DNA from: Acrocarpospora catenulata
Lineage (GTDB): Bacteria > Actinomycetota > Actinomycetes > Streptosporangiales > Streptosporangiaceae
Length of the DNA stretch: 64,000 nucleotides
NCBI RefSeq assembly: GCF_018476525.1
Contig: NZ_JAHCST010000008.1
Coordinates: forward strand, 1-64,000
Reading direction: 5' to 3'
Below the pieces are notes generated by a model. That model did no database searches. It saw only the letters and a program-made list of their open reading frames with translations, and was not told the DNA's origin. The position numbers and the translations under genes are program-made. Shown here piece by piece: positions 19,288 to 27,537 of this stretch (position 1 is the first letter of the stretch; each line of letters opens with the position of its first letter).

Positions 19288-20504
19288 CTGAACTCATCGC
19301 CGGCGGATTGAGTTCGGGGCCATTCCCCGGACTCAGTCCGCCCCATGGCGCGAAGCAGGCTCTCCAGGGCTTCCTCGGCCACCTCGTCGATCACGTAGTA
19401 GTCGGCGCAACTCGGTGAGAGGAAGAGCGGAATGTTGGACACATTCTCGCCCGGGAGGACGACAGGGAGCAGTTTTGATGTCCAAAGCTTCCGGTCTTCA
19501 TGCAGCTTGCTTTTGATCATCGCCAGCTCGGTTCGTATCCCCGGGTGGGACTGGTCGTCGATCTCTGCGTCACCCGCAGCCCTGCACTTGGGCGAAGCGA
19601 TGATCACGATGAAGTCCGCTTTCCGGATCTGCTGGATGGCCCAATCAAACCAATCCTGGCGGGGGCCTTCTGAGGTCTTGTCCATGTGAAGATCCACGCC
19701 GAGCCGTACGAGCAACTCGCCGAACTGGAAAGCCTGACGAACACGCTCCCCGTCGTCGTGGGCATAGCACATGAAGACACGAGGCCCACCCTTGATGCTG
19801 GGCCGCGGTTCCTCGCCGACGGTGACCGGTTCGATGACCAGCCGATCAACGATGCCCTCTCGCAGCTTCAACGGGAACTGCTTCGTCCCCTGGGTGGGAA
19901 TCGCGTCGATCATGTCGTCGATGTTGAGCGCGTACCGGACCGAGAACTCGACCAGTACTTCCGGGGAGCCCTTCGGAACCAGCGCGACGATCCACGCGAC
20001 GCCCGAGCCCGCTCCCACTCCTTCACCCGGTCTCGCCAGGTGCCTCCACCGCACCTGCGGACCACCGATGCCGAAGGCATGGACGACGTCCCACATCTGG
20101 GGAAGCACCAGCTGAATCCCACCGCCCGCCGTATACGGCACGAGGTGCAGCCAGTCGGTGAGCGTGTACAGGCCCTCGTCGGCTCGGTCGCTCGTCGAGC
20201 GAGGGAGGGCGTCCACCATCGTGACCGGCTTGCCCGAATCAGTCGTGAACGCGAAGCCAGCCTCGTACCAAGTCAGGGGAGCCGAGTCGGCTGCGAGTTC
20301 CAGCTCGTAGTTGACCTTTATGAGGTAGCAGTCCATGCCGCCAGAAACGTCCGGAAGGGCACTGACCGGGTGCACCTCCCATCCGTGGAGGGTGAGTGCG
20401 CCGAGAGAGATGCCTTCCGGCACCGAGTCAACCCATCGTCCACCCTGATCGGTGAAGGTGAGCTCGATTCTCATCTCGTTCTCTGGAACGTTCCCGTTTG
20501 TCAT
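19284..20504 (-). CDS. SEFIR/TIR-like domain protein
   Basis: A 406-residue protein whose C-terminal part, from about residue 230, is a SEFIR (TIR-superfamily) domain: PRVFMCYAHDDGERVRQAF, GVDLHMDKTSEGPRQDW, then KADFIVIIASPKC. The N-terminal 220 residues form a beta-rich region I cannot assign (WEVHPVSALPDVSG, TWYEAGFAFTTD, VRWRHLARPGEG); it could be a sensor. Bacterial SEFIR/TIR domains signal or cleave NAD in immunity. ATG 20504 follows GAGGAGAAAGGTG; GTG 20513 is an alternative. It is convergent with the pPIWI-RE gene with a 4-bp overlap of the stops, which argues for long-standing adjacency but not for co-transcription. Confidence 0.8.
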   Translation of the reverse strand: MTNGNVPENEMRIELTFTDQGGRWVDSVPEGISLGALTLHGWEVHPVSALPDVSGGMDCYLIKVNYELELAADSAPLTWYEAGFAFTTDSGKPVTMVDALPRSTSDRADEGLYTLTDWLHLVPYTAGGGIQLVLPQMWDVVHAFGIGGPQVRWRHLARPGEGVGAGSGVAWIVALVPKGSPEVLVEFSVRYALNIDDMIDAIPTQGTKQFPLKLREGIVDRLVIEPVTVGEEPRPSIKGGPRVFMCYAHDDGERVRQAFQFGELLVRLGVDLHMDKTSEGPRQDWFDWAIQQIRKADFIVIIASPKCRAAGDAEIDDQSHPGIRTELAMIKSKLHEDRKLWTSKLLPVVLPGENVSNIPLFLSPSCADYYVIDEVAEEALESLLRAMGRTESGEWPRTQSAGDEFS

Positions 20505-20754
20505 CAGGGACACCTTTCTCCTCGGAGGAACCAATGGTCACCGTAGAACCAGGAGAGAAGGTGAGGTTGAAAGAGTCTGAGATTGTCGCGTTTTTGTCAG
20601 GCTTTTGGCGGGACTAACCTGGAACTTTCGTGATCTTCCCGTGGTCGGGTGAACGGTCCGGCTGAGCGTTGGTTTCGAGGTCGGGTCAGCGTCATTACCC
20701 GGCTGTCGTGTCGGGTTGACGGGGTTCCACGGGCCCGCGGTTGTCCCTTTCTGA
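20505..20754. other. Promoter region of the SEFIR gene and IS junction
   Basis: About 250 bases without a gene. It must carry the minus-strand promoter of the SEFIR gene; a CCTGACAAAAACGCGACAAT stretch near 20590-20620 on that strand is a possible site. The similarity to IS1380 ends near 20755, where the codons after CEDRIRTAK diverge from copy 1. The IS terminal repeat and about 90 C-terminal codons are therefore missing. Confidence 0.45.
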
Positions 20755-21322
20755 CTTGGCGGTGCGGATGCGGTCCTCGCAGCGGGCGCGGCGACGATGG
20801 CGCAGTTCCAGGTCGGCCAGCTGTCCGCGCCCGCCACCTGGGCGGGTGCCGGTGACGAAGCAGGTGAAGCGGTGCCCGTCGATGTCGGTGAAGCGGAGCT
20901 GTGCGCCGGGATGGGGGCGCTCCTTCCGGACGATCACCCGCATCCCTTCGGCCAGGAGGTCAGGTCGAGCATCCCGGTCAGCTCGGCGACCCAGGCGCCG
21001 GGCCGGGGTCGCCGGTCGGCGTCGTAGGCGATCTCCCACATGTCCGCCGGGAGGGCGAGGATGGCCGCCTGGATGTCCTCGGTGAGGGTGAACCCGATCG
21101 AGTATTTGAGGCGTCTGCGGGTCACCCAGTCCGGGAAGGCGTGGGTGCCGCCGCCGGAGTCGGTCCGGATTAGGACCTGTTTGTGCAGGCGGGAGGGGAT
21201 TTGGGTGAGGGCGAGTCGTCCGGCGGTGATGTGGTCGGTGGCGGTGTTGGAGCCGGCGTTGCCTGGGCGCAGCATCAGGGCGGCGGCCTCGCCGGTCCCG
21301 CCGGGGTGCCGTGGTCGACGAA
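20755..21322 (-). pseudogene. IS1380-family transposase remnant (copy 2, inverted)
   Basis: Minus-strand remnant homologous to the middle of the transposase at 2.2-3.6 kb. It includes GEAAALMLRPGNAGSNTATD, QVLIRTDSGGGTHAF, RRLKYSIGFTLTEDI and MLDLTSWPKG, then after a frameshift near 20940 GMRVIVRKERPHPGAQLRF to CEDRIRTAK. The N-terminal half and the last 90 or so codons are lost. Near 21320 the frame shifts again and runs into an intron-protein remnant. Orientation is opposite to copy 1, so the two remnants bracket the defence genes as inverted copies. Confidence 0.85.
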
Positions 21323-21329
21323 CGCGGTC

Positions 21330-21830
21330 ATCGGGGCACCGGTAGGCCACCGGCGAAGTGATCGTTTCTTGAGCATCACCGTCACCCAGTCCGGATGCGG
21401 CTGCCTGCGGTCGGTCAGGGCTGCGAGGCTGCGGGCGTGGTGGACGACGATGCCGTCGATGCCGCCGCAGAGCTCGCAGCGCCCGGCCAGGAGCCGGGAG
21501 ACCGGTTCCTTGCGCTGGGTCGCCGGTTTGGTCGTGACCTTGTCGATGACCAGGGCATGTCTGTTTCGCCGCAGCGGAATGCCACCGAACCGTGCGACCA
21601 GTGACTTCCTGCCGGGACGCTCGGTGATGACCTGCAAACAGGTGCGGGGCCCGGCGGGCGTGTCAACCTTGGCCTTGAACTTGCGTGCCATGGCGGTCAC
21701 GGTCGAGCGGTGCTTGCCGGCGAGCGTCTTGAGCAGCGAGGTTTCCATGACCCAGCGGAGCCGGGCGAAGCGGAACACGTCGCTGGCGAGCAGGTAGTAC
21801 TGGATGATGCCCCGGTTACTCGGCTCCGTA
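21330..21830 (-). pseudogene. Group II intron protein C-terminal remnant fused to IS1380
   Basis: Minus-strand open frame matching the C-terminal maturase and HNH region of a group II intron protein: GIIQYYLLASDVFRFARLRW, KTLAGKHRSTVTAMARKFKA, LVARFGGIPLRRNRHALV and the HNH-like GRCELCGGIDGIVVHHARSL. It ends PHPDWVTVMLKKRSL and continues in frame into APMTAFVDHG of the IS1380 transposase. This protein differs from the one at 650-2145, so two intron types touched IS1380 copies here. No RT core is present. Confidence 0.85.
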
Positions 21831-22034
21831 GCATCTTCTCCATTCTGAAAGACGCATTGCAGGGCTGGAACAACGCCAAGTGCGGGCCCCATAACCCGCC
21901 GTTCTAACCAGATCGGCTTCAGTACCTGCACCTCACTCTGCTGTAGCCCGACCGCCCGCGACCCGCACCGCGCGCAAAGTAAGATCTTTCCGAAACGCCA
22001 TCGAAACGATGTCCATCTGATGGAAGATGGAGGC

Positions 22035-23063
22035 ATGCAACGAATCGGTCTCTACTATCCATACATTCATTTCCGCAACGACCGGTGGCTCAAGGCAGCA
22101 GCACTGTACTGGCCCCAAATGGCGCGCATCGTGCCAGCTGGATACCAACTGCGCGACTCAGAGGTGGCGCGGACACTCGCTGATGGGCTCGATTTCCTCA
22201 TCCATATGCAACCCGGGCCCGCAACTGCAAATGTGTCCTTCCTGTTCCAAGAGGTCCTAGCAGAGCACGCCGAGCGACTACGCATGCTATATCAGGCCCA
22301 TCCTGGCCGTGGAGACTGGAGCTCTGCCCATTCGGGAGAACTCATCCTTCCCTCTCTCCTGGCAAATGAACGCCTGTACCCTCCGGGCCCTTCGGATACC
22401 TTTGATCAGCGGGGCGATGAAGACGACGCTCAAGCTGAACCAGTCGAGCCGTTTCCACGACTGCCACTCACTGGCATTCTTCTCAATGAAGTCGAACCCT
22501 CACTTCGAGAAAGCCTCATTAGCGCGGAACTTGCCTTCGAAGCGGGCCGGGAGGAAGGTAGTTCCAGGGCTTGGTTAGCCGTCCGGCCACAGTTCGCATG
22601 GGTCTACAAATGTGTTCTCACCCAAGAGATTGCCCGGCAGAATCTACTCCAGCCCACAACCGACCAGATCGCAACACAATCAGCGGACCATGAATGGACT
22701 GCCGATCAGATCGCAGATGCCCTGCTCTCCCCCAGCGGAGAGCCAGCAGAGCGGCGAGCGAAGGACCTGAGCGACAGGCTCGCCTTCATGGCCCTCCAAG
22801 TCGCTGTTCCATCCAACCTGAACGACATCCCCACTAAGAAGATCGTCCTTCTCCGGAAGAAGTACAGAGCCGACTTCGACGCCTTCGGCGAATTGGTGAC
22901 CACGACCGCGACGGAGTTAGCCGACGCCCTCGCCGACGTCAACGAACCCCGAATCCTCGACGCCTATCTCCGCCAAGAGATCGAGCGGAGATTCGAGCGC
23001 CCTCTCGAAGAGTTGAGGAAGGCCATGCGAGGCGTCGGCATAGACTCTGCTTCGGAGCACTGA
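22035..23063 (+). pseudogene. DUF6236-like protein, frameshifted before its C-terminus
   Basis: The first 342 residues begin MQRIGLYYPYIHFRNDRWLK and end DSASEH-stop. They resemble the actinobacterial family annotated DUF6236, often found near mobile genes and of unknown function. Immediately after the stop, another frame continues LNVKFELPASVAALGGGLAAG to 23317, which looks like the family's Gly-rich C-terminal segment. One missing G near 23057 (GAG-CAC instead of GAG-GCA-CTG) would explain it. ATG 22020 and ATG 22035 are both possible; 22035 matches the conserved MQRIGLYYPY opening. The protein may still work if truncated. Confidence 0.65.
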
Positions 23064-23317
23064 ACGTTAAGTTCGAACTCCCTGCCTCTGTGGCCGCCTT
23101 GGGCGGCGGTCTTGCCGCAGGACAACCCATTCTTGCAGGCACCGGGGCGGTAGCATTCGGCCTTCTCGGTGTCGTTCGCGCCGCTAGGCGTGAGCGAGCC
23201 CAGAAGCTGATTCCTTCACCTGCGAGCTACCTACTACATGTCGGTAAGCTCGCGCCGAAGTCGCTGCTCAGCCGAGTCGCAGGAGGCTCTGCGGGGGCGA
23301 CTCGACGCTATCTGTAA
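23060..23317 (+). pseudogene. Out-of-frame C-terminal part of the DUF6236-like gene
   Basis: This frame reads LNVKFELPASVAALGGGLAA, then GTGAVAFGLLGVVRAARRER and YLLHVGKLAPKSLLSRVAGG, ending at a stop at 23317. The hydrophobic Gly/Ala-rich stretch followed by basic residues suggests a membrane-associated or amphipathic tail. It has no convincing start of its own and follows the preceding gene without a gap. Confidence 0.55.
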
Positions 23318-23492
23318 CGATGGCGGCTGGCCTGACGTCGTAGTTGTCTCCAGGTGGGTTGAGGTTGCGTCTGCTGGCGTGGTCGCCCCAAGATCGGCTC
23401 TGCCAAATACGTGCGCAAATGCTGGTTGGCAGCCTCAACGTGCTGGCATTTATGCATCTCAGCGCTGCTGTAGGACAAGGTTGAACCTTCCT

Positions 23493-23534
23493 CTACGGAT
23501 CAGAAGGTTAGAGTTCGAGCCCTCTCGGCCGCGC
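23493..23534 (+). repeat. tRNA-Arg(ACG) 3' fragment, putative attachment-site scar A
   Basis: CTACGGATCAGAAGGTTAG followed by GTTCGAGCCCTCTCGGCCGC is the 3' half of a tRNA-Arg with anticodon ACG: right side of the anticodon arm, variable loop, T arm and acceptor strand. No 5' half is present. One G is missing in the T stem compared with copy B at 31683. Integrases commonly recombine into the 3' half of tRNA genes, so the fragment is best read as a scar of an integrated element. Confidence 0.7.
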
Positions 23535-23545
23535 TCCAGGTCAAA

Positions 23546-23577
23546 GGCCCTCCAAGATCATCCTGGAGGGCCTTTTT
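23546..23577 (+). terminator. Rho-independent terminator after tRNA fragment A
   Basis: A 9-bp perfect stem (GGCCCTCCA / TGGAGGGCC) with a 9-base loop is followed by TTTTT. It sits 11 bases after the tRNA fragment, as a tRNA terminator would, and may also end the DUF6236-like transcript. Confidence 0.8.
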
Positions 23578-23674
23578 CGTGGTTGCGCAGCATCGTTGTA
23601 CTGCTACGCAGTCGCATGCAGACGGTCTCTGCGAGTTCAGCGGGTTCGTGTCTCCGGGGCGCCGACTGCCTGGC

Positions 23675-24460
23675 TCAGGCGCCGCCGAGGCCCTCCCGCA
23701 GGCGGTGAACCCAGTCCGCAGGGAAGACCTGTTCAAGCCGCTCCTTGCTGGTCTCCAACAGCCCCTCTTTCGCCAAGGGAAGTAGGGCGCCGTTCTGAAC
23801 AGCCTTGTGGTTTTCGGGTGCCGGGCAGATCAGGACGGCGAGGATTCGGCACGTCCGTTGCAGTTCCTCGACACCGGTCGTGTGGACCATGCTTTTGATG
23901 GGCTCCCACGCCGTCCGTACGGCAAGGCCTACCAGTACTTCAAGGAGAGGGTCGCGACCCTCGGCTTTACGGGATTTCATGATGACCGTCGTGACGTACT
24001 CCGGTATTCGGTCCAGGGCTTTCGTGAATTTCTCGATGGCTTCAGCCGAGGCTGTTAGGAGATCGCACCAGAAGTGTTCGGTGAGTCGTCTTCGGGCCTC
24101 TCGTGGCTTGCTACCGCCGAACCTCTTGTCGAGCTCCTGGATTACAGGGCCGGCTAGGATATTTCCCACTTCCTGGATTTTTTCGACGGCGTCCGGGTTT
24201 TCGGATAGCCAGTCGACGAGGTCGACTGTGGCACTGTCAGTGGCCGCTGCCTTTCTCCGCCTGGATGGCTCTCGTTGCCCTCTAGGAGGTTGGGTTGCAG
24301 CCCAGTTGGAGTCGCTGCGGTCTCTCGCCTCTTGACGAGCAGCGGGAGAGGGGTCACGGGCCAACAAGAGGCCGTACGTCCAGCCGTGCTGCGCCCCGCC
24401 GCACGCGGAACATCCGCAGTCATGTCCCTTGGCGCGCTCACAACTCACAGGGTGCGTCAT
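23675..24460 (-). CDS. Hypothetical protein with N-terminal Cys cluster
   Basis: A 261-residue protein of unknown function. Near the start, SCERAKGHDCGCSACGGAQH contains five cysteines and a His, a likely metal site of a kind seen in several actinobacterial hypothetical proteins. A charged linker (RREPSRRRK-like) follows, then a mainly helical domain with a hydrophobic stretch LLEVLVGLAVRTAWEP. ATG 24460 is chosen because GGAGGG lies 4-5 bases upstream and the Cys motif begins directly after it. The gene lies between the tRNA scar A and the M48 gene fragment. Confidence 0.6.
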   Translation of the reverse strand: MTHPVSCERAKGHDCGCSACGGAQHGWTYGLLLARDPSPAARQEARDRSDSNWAATQPPRGQREPSRRRKAAATDSATVDLVDWLSENPDAVEKIQEVGNILAGPVIQELDKRFGGSKPREARRRLTEHFWCDLLTASAEAIEKFTKALDRIPEYVTTVIMKSRKAEGRDPLLEVLVGLAVRTAWEPIKSMVHTTGVEELQRTCRILAVLICPAPENHKAVQNGALLPLAKEGLLETSKERLEQVFPADWVHRLREGLGGA

Positions 24461-24605
24461 ATGCCCTCCGCTACGTTCGGCACGACATCGGACTGGCAAC
24501 CTGCCAGATGCCTCATTCCTTTGAATCACAAAGAGCGAAAAGCGAAATGGCCATCACAGACAGTCTGGTATATCCCCTTGGTTATGAGAGGGGGCCGCAA
24601 CGCGC

Positions 24606-24638
24606 AAAGGCCCTTTGGGATGATCCCAAAGGGCCTTT
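24606..24638. terminator. Perfect 15-bp inverted repeat, bidirectional terminator
   Basis: AAAGGCCCTTTGGGA / TCCCAAAGGGCCTTT with a 3-base loop, flanked by A and T runs on each side. It lies downstream of the M48 gene (minus strand) and upstream of the Cys-cluster protein. The stem core resembles the terminator at 23546. Confidence 0.65.
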
Positions 24639-24795
24639 GCGGTATCGGAAGATTAGCTATGTGCCGCTTGATCGTTTGAGGATCTGGTCGAGCGGTCAAG
24701 CGCCTTACGGGTTCCGGGCTGAGTATCTGGGTGTAGATGTCTATGTCATGAGATCTGAGCTGCCCCCTGTTCGGCAGGTGGCAGATGTGGTGTGC

Positions 24796-25107
24796 TCAGT
24801 AGTTTGAGGTGAGTACGGCGTGAGCCGCGCGAGCGCGGACTGACGTTAGCTCGCTTTCAATGGCAGCGATCTCTGACTCCTGGAGAGTGATCGCGGCTTC
24901 TTGAGGCTTTCGTGCATCGACCAGTTGGATACGCAGATGGGTGGGCGGGTGGGTCGCGTCCACGGAAGTCATGTGTAAGGCCGATAGGTGAAGTCGCCGC
25001 AAGCGTTCGGTTTCGGGGATCGAGGTGATGTAATCCCGCAGTTCCTGCCAGAGAGCGAAGTCGTCTCTCCGGCGGGAGTTAATGCGCGAGGAGCGTTTTT
25101 GCCAGTG
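24796..25107 (-). pseudogene. C-terminal part of M48 peptidase gene, cut by IS
   Basis: This open frame (HWQKRSSRINSRRRDDFALW, then LRDYITSIPETERLRRLHLS, ending AHAVLTSNY) continues the M48 protein that breaks off after TTIH at 26028. Joining the flanks at the shared CACTG restores TTIH-WQKR in frame. It would be the cytoplasmic tail of the peptidase. Without its N-terminus it has no function of its own. Confidence 0.8.
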
Positions 25108-26025
25108 AACCTTTTTCATCCCCTGTGGCAGGTGGGCTGGTCACAGCATGATCGCGATGCCGGAGTTCGCCCCCATGACGTAGCGAAGCCCCTGGTAGAC
25201 GGGTTGATCACCACAATCCATCCGCCACCACCAGGAGCTTCGGATGCTGTTCTATCGCGCTTCCGTCGATTTGTCGTCTTCAACGCTCAACTACGTGGCC
25301 GGGCTGATCCGCAGGCGACGCAAGGCGATCGGCTCGCCCTGGCGGCGGCTCAACCCCGGCCGGCAGGCCCTCCTGGTCCTGGTCCACCTGCGTAAGGGTG
25401 AGACGTTCGCCGAGGTCGGGGCAGGTTTCGGAGTGTCGGCGGCCACCGCGTGGCGGTATGTGACCGAGACCATTGCGCTGCTGTCGGCGCGCTCGCCCAA
25501 GCTGACGGCGGCGTTACGCAAGGCCAAGAAGGACGGGCTGCATCTGCTGGTGCTGGACGGCACCCTCATCCGGACCGACCGGGTGCGTGCCGACCGCCCG
25601 TACTTCTCCGGCAAACACCGGGTGCACGGCATGAACATCCAGGTCATCGCCGGCCCGGACGGCACCATCGTGTGGACGTCGGGGGCGTTGCCGGGTAAGA
25701 CACACGATCTGACCGCCGCCCGGATCTGGGGCATCCTGCGCGCACTGGACAAGGCTGGAATCATCACCCTGGCGGACAAGGCCTATCAGGGGGCGGAAGC
25801 CGAGACGGTGATTACCCCGTACAAGGGCAAGAACAAGCCCGAGTCACAGAAGCGGGCCAACCGGTCCCATGCCAAGCTCCGCGGACCCGGCGAACGCGCA
25901 AACGCCCAGCTCAAGAGTTGGCGCATCCTCCGGAAACTACGGTGCAGCCCCAGCAAGGCCGGCCATCTGGTCAAGGCCATCGCCGTACTTCAAAACCACC
26001 GAGCTACCTGGGGATGAAAAAGGTT
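25108..26025 (+). mobile_element. IS5-family insertion sequence
   Basis: A 918-bp element with inverted ends AACCTTTTTCATCCCC (25108 on) and its complement GGGGATGAAAAAGGTT (26010-26025). It is flanked by CAGTG at 25103-25107 and 26026-26030. Because TG-AACC is shared with the ends, the true duplication may be shorter than 5 bp. Removing the element and one CAGTG restores the M48 reading frame, which confirms the insertion. Confidence 0.9.
25244..26017 (+). CDS. IS5-family transposase (DDE_Tnp_4 type)
   Basis: A 257-residue single-frame transposase. The N-terminal HTH part reads RQALLVLVHLRKGETFAEVG, then FGVSAATAWRYVTE. The DDE core has DGTLIRTDR (first Asp), KTHDLTAARIW and ADKAYQGAE (second Asp), then RANRSHAKLRGPGERANAQL (Glu in GERAN). 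This matches the ISL2/IS1647-like branch of IS5 with the DDE_Tnp_4 domain. The frame is intact and the element has matched ends, so it may still be active. Confidence 0.9.
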   Translation: MLFYRASVDLSSSTLNYVAGLIRRRRKAIGSPWRRLNPGRQALLVLVHLRKGETFAEVGAGFGVSAATAWRYVTETIALLSARSPKLTAALRKAKKDGLHLLVLDGTLIRTDRVRADRPYFSGKHRVHGMNIQVIAGPDGTIVWTSGALPGKTHDLTAARIWGILRALDKAGIITLADKAYQGAEAETVITPYKGKNKPESQKRANRSHAKLRGPGERANAQLKSWRILRKLRCSPSKAGHLVKAIAVLQNHRATWG

Positions 26026-27044
26026 CAGTGGATGGTTGTCTGGCGCTGGAACAGGTGCTTCACGCTCTCGTCGAGGACCAGCGCCTCCAGCATGGACCGG
26101 GTCGCCGCTGACGAGGCGACGCGCGCGGCCAGATCATCCGCCAGGTATTCGGCGCGCTGGCCAGTGCGCAGCGTGCAGCGGTGAAGCAGGAGCAGGATCA
26201 GACCGGTGAGCTTATGGGGAATGATCAGCAGTAGTTTGGCAGCTGCATGGCCGAACATGGTGAAGAGGTCCGACCCGGTAGTAGAGGTTCTGTCGGGTTG
26301 GGTGAACTCGTACCAGCTGGTCAGCGCCTCTGAGGCCGAGTGAAGCCACAGGCCGCGACGGGTGTCACCGTTGAGGGCGTGTCCGAACTCGTGTCCGAGT
26401 AGTGCGATGCGCTCTTGAGGAGTCAGTACTTCCCACAAGGCCAGGCCCAGTGTGAGGACGCTGCGCTGGCGCAGCCCGATCTTGCCGTAGCTGGCGTTGA
26501 ATTCCGGGGTGGCCCGGATCAGCTCGATGGGCTGCACTCCCAGCTCGGCGGCGACCCGGTCTGCGATGCCGTAAAGGTGAGGTGCCTCGGTGCGGTTCAG
26601 TGACCATTCGTCTCGCCGGAGTCGGCCCACGCGTGGACGGAGGAGAACGGCGGTGGCGAGCCCCACCACGCCGAGAAAACGGATAAGGAAGGTCCCGGTG
26701 ACCAGCAGCCAGACGGAACCCGTTGCAAGGACGACAGTGGTCAGGTGCACTGCTCCCGCGACGGTCATGGCGGTGAACCAGGCCCAGTCGCGCCGGGGAC
26801 GCGGGCCCGCTTCGCCGGAGACCTCCGCGTACAGTCGTTCGACAACCGCGCGGTCGGCCGCCCGTTGCGCCTCCTGCCGCCGGGCGGAGCGTCCGAGCCG
26901 AGCGTCGGTCGCGGTGTGTGTGCCAGCCGTGGGATCGACGTTCGATCGGCATTCGGGGCACCAGGCGACAAACCGCGGGTCCGCCGAGGCGGTGGCGGAG
27001 CAGGAACACGGGCTGTCAGCCGGGGGAGCGGGCAGCGACGTCAT
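26026..27044 (-). pseudogene. M48-family membrane metallopeptidase, interrupted by IS
   Basis: The N-terminal 338 residues of an HtpX/Ste24-like peptidase. A zinc-ribbon-like start (CSCSATASADP...WCPECRS) leads to membrane segments near residues 95-150 and the catalytic motif LLGHEFGHALNGD, then further hydrophobic segments (KLLLIIPHKLTGLILLLLH) and AEYLADDLAAR. Translation stops inside the IS end after TTIH. Because the HEFGH motif and membrane segments precede the break, a truncated protein could still be made. ATG 27044 is preceded by AGGA. A fragment of a related gene lies at 49986-50125. Confidence 0.85.
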
Positions 27045-27537
27045 GACGGAGATCCTGCCGTATGTGAACTTCTGTGTGGGTTGGATCCACCGTCATCTGC
27101 TGAGTGTCCTGGTCGCGCCGCGCGTGGCGAGGCGGCGGTGCCTCAACTGCTCCGGTACGGCCTTCGCTTAGTGCTCCCTCGGGAACGCCGCGCTCAGGCA
27201 GCGCCGCTGCTCGACCCCCAAAGGCAGGGAACTGATACGGCTAGGACTGCAGCTCATCCATGGGAACGGCCCGAAGAAGCGGAGGGCAGCGGCTTGCGCT
27301 CTTCGATATCGACAGCACCCTCATAGACCTTGACGAGGTGAACCCTTCCGGGATCGGTGGAACCTCCATCAGACCCGGAGCGATTCAGTTCCGGCCGACC
27401 TTCACCGCACATCGGACGCCGAGCAGAGTGATGCGGGGGAGACAACCAGTAGACGACGAGGGTCAAAGCGTGTTCCGGGAACCCCCGCTGGACCTCCGCG
27501 AGAGCATTGCTCGGTCGTACTACGATCAGCCCTCATT
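27045..27537. other. Gene-poor stretch upstream of membrane protein
   Basis: About 490 bases without a supportable gene. On the plus strand near 27290-27340 the frame reads LALFDIDSTLIDLDEVNP, which resembles motif I of HAD phosphatases. It is followed by nothing recognisable, so it may be the stub of a lost gene. Confidence 0.4.

Noticed and set aside
27290-27345. HAD phosphatase-like motif (LALFDIDSTLIDLDE)
   Set aside because: No later HAD motif follows in any frame, so it is not called as a gene; noted in the gap entry only.
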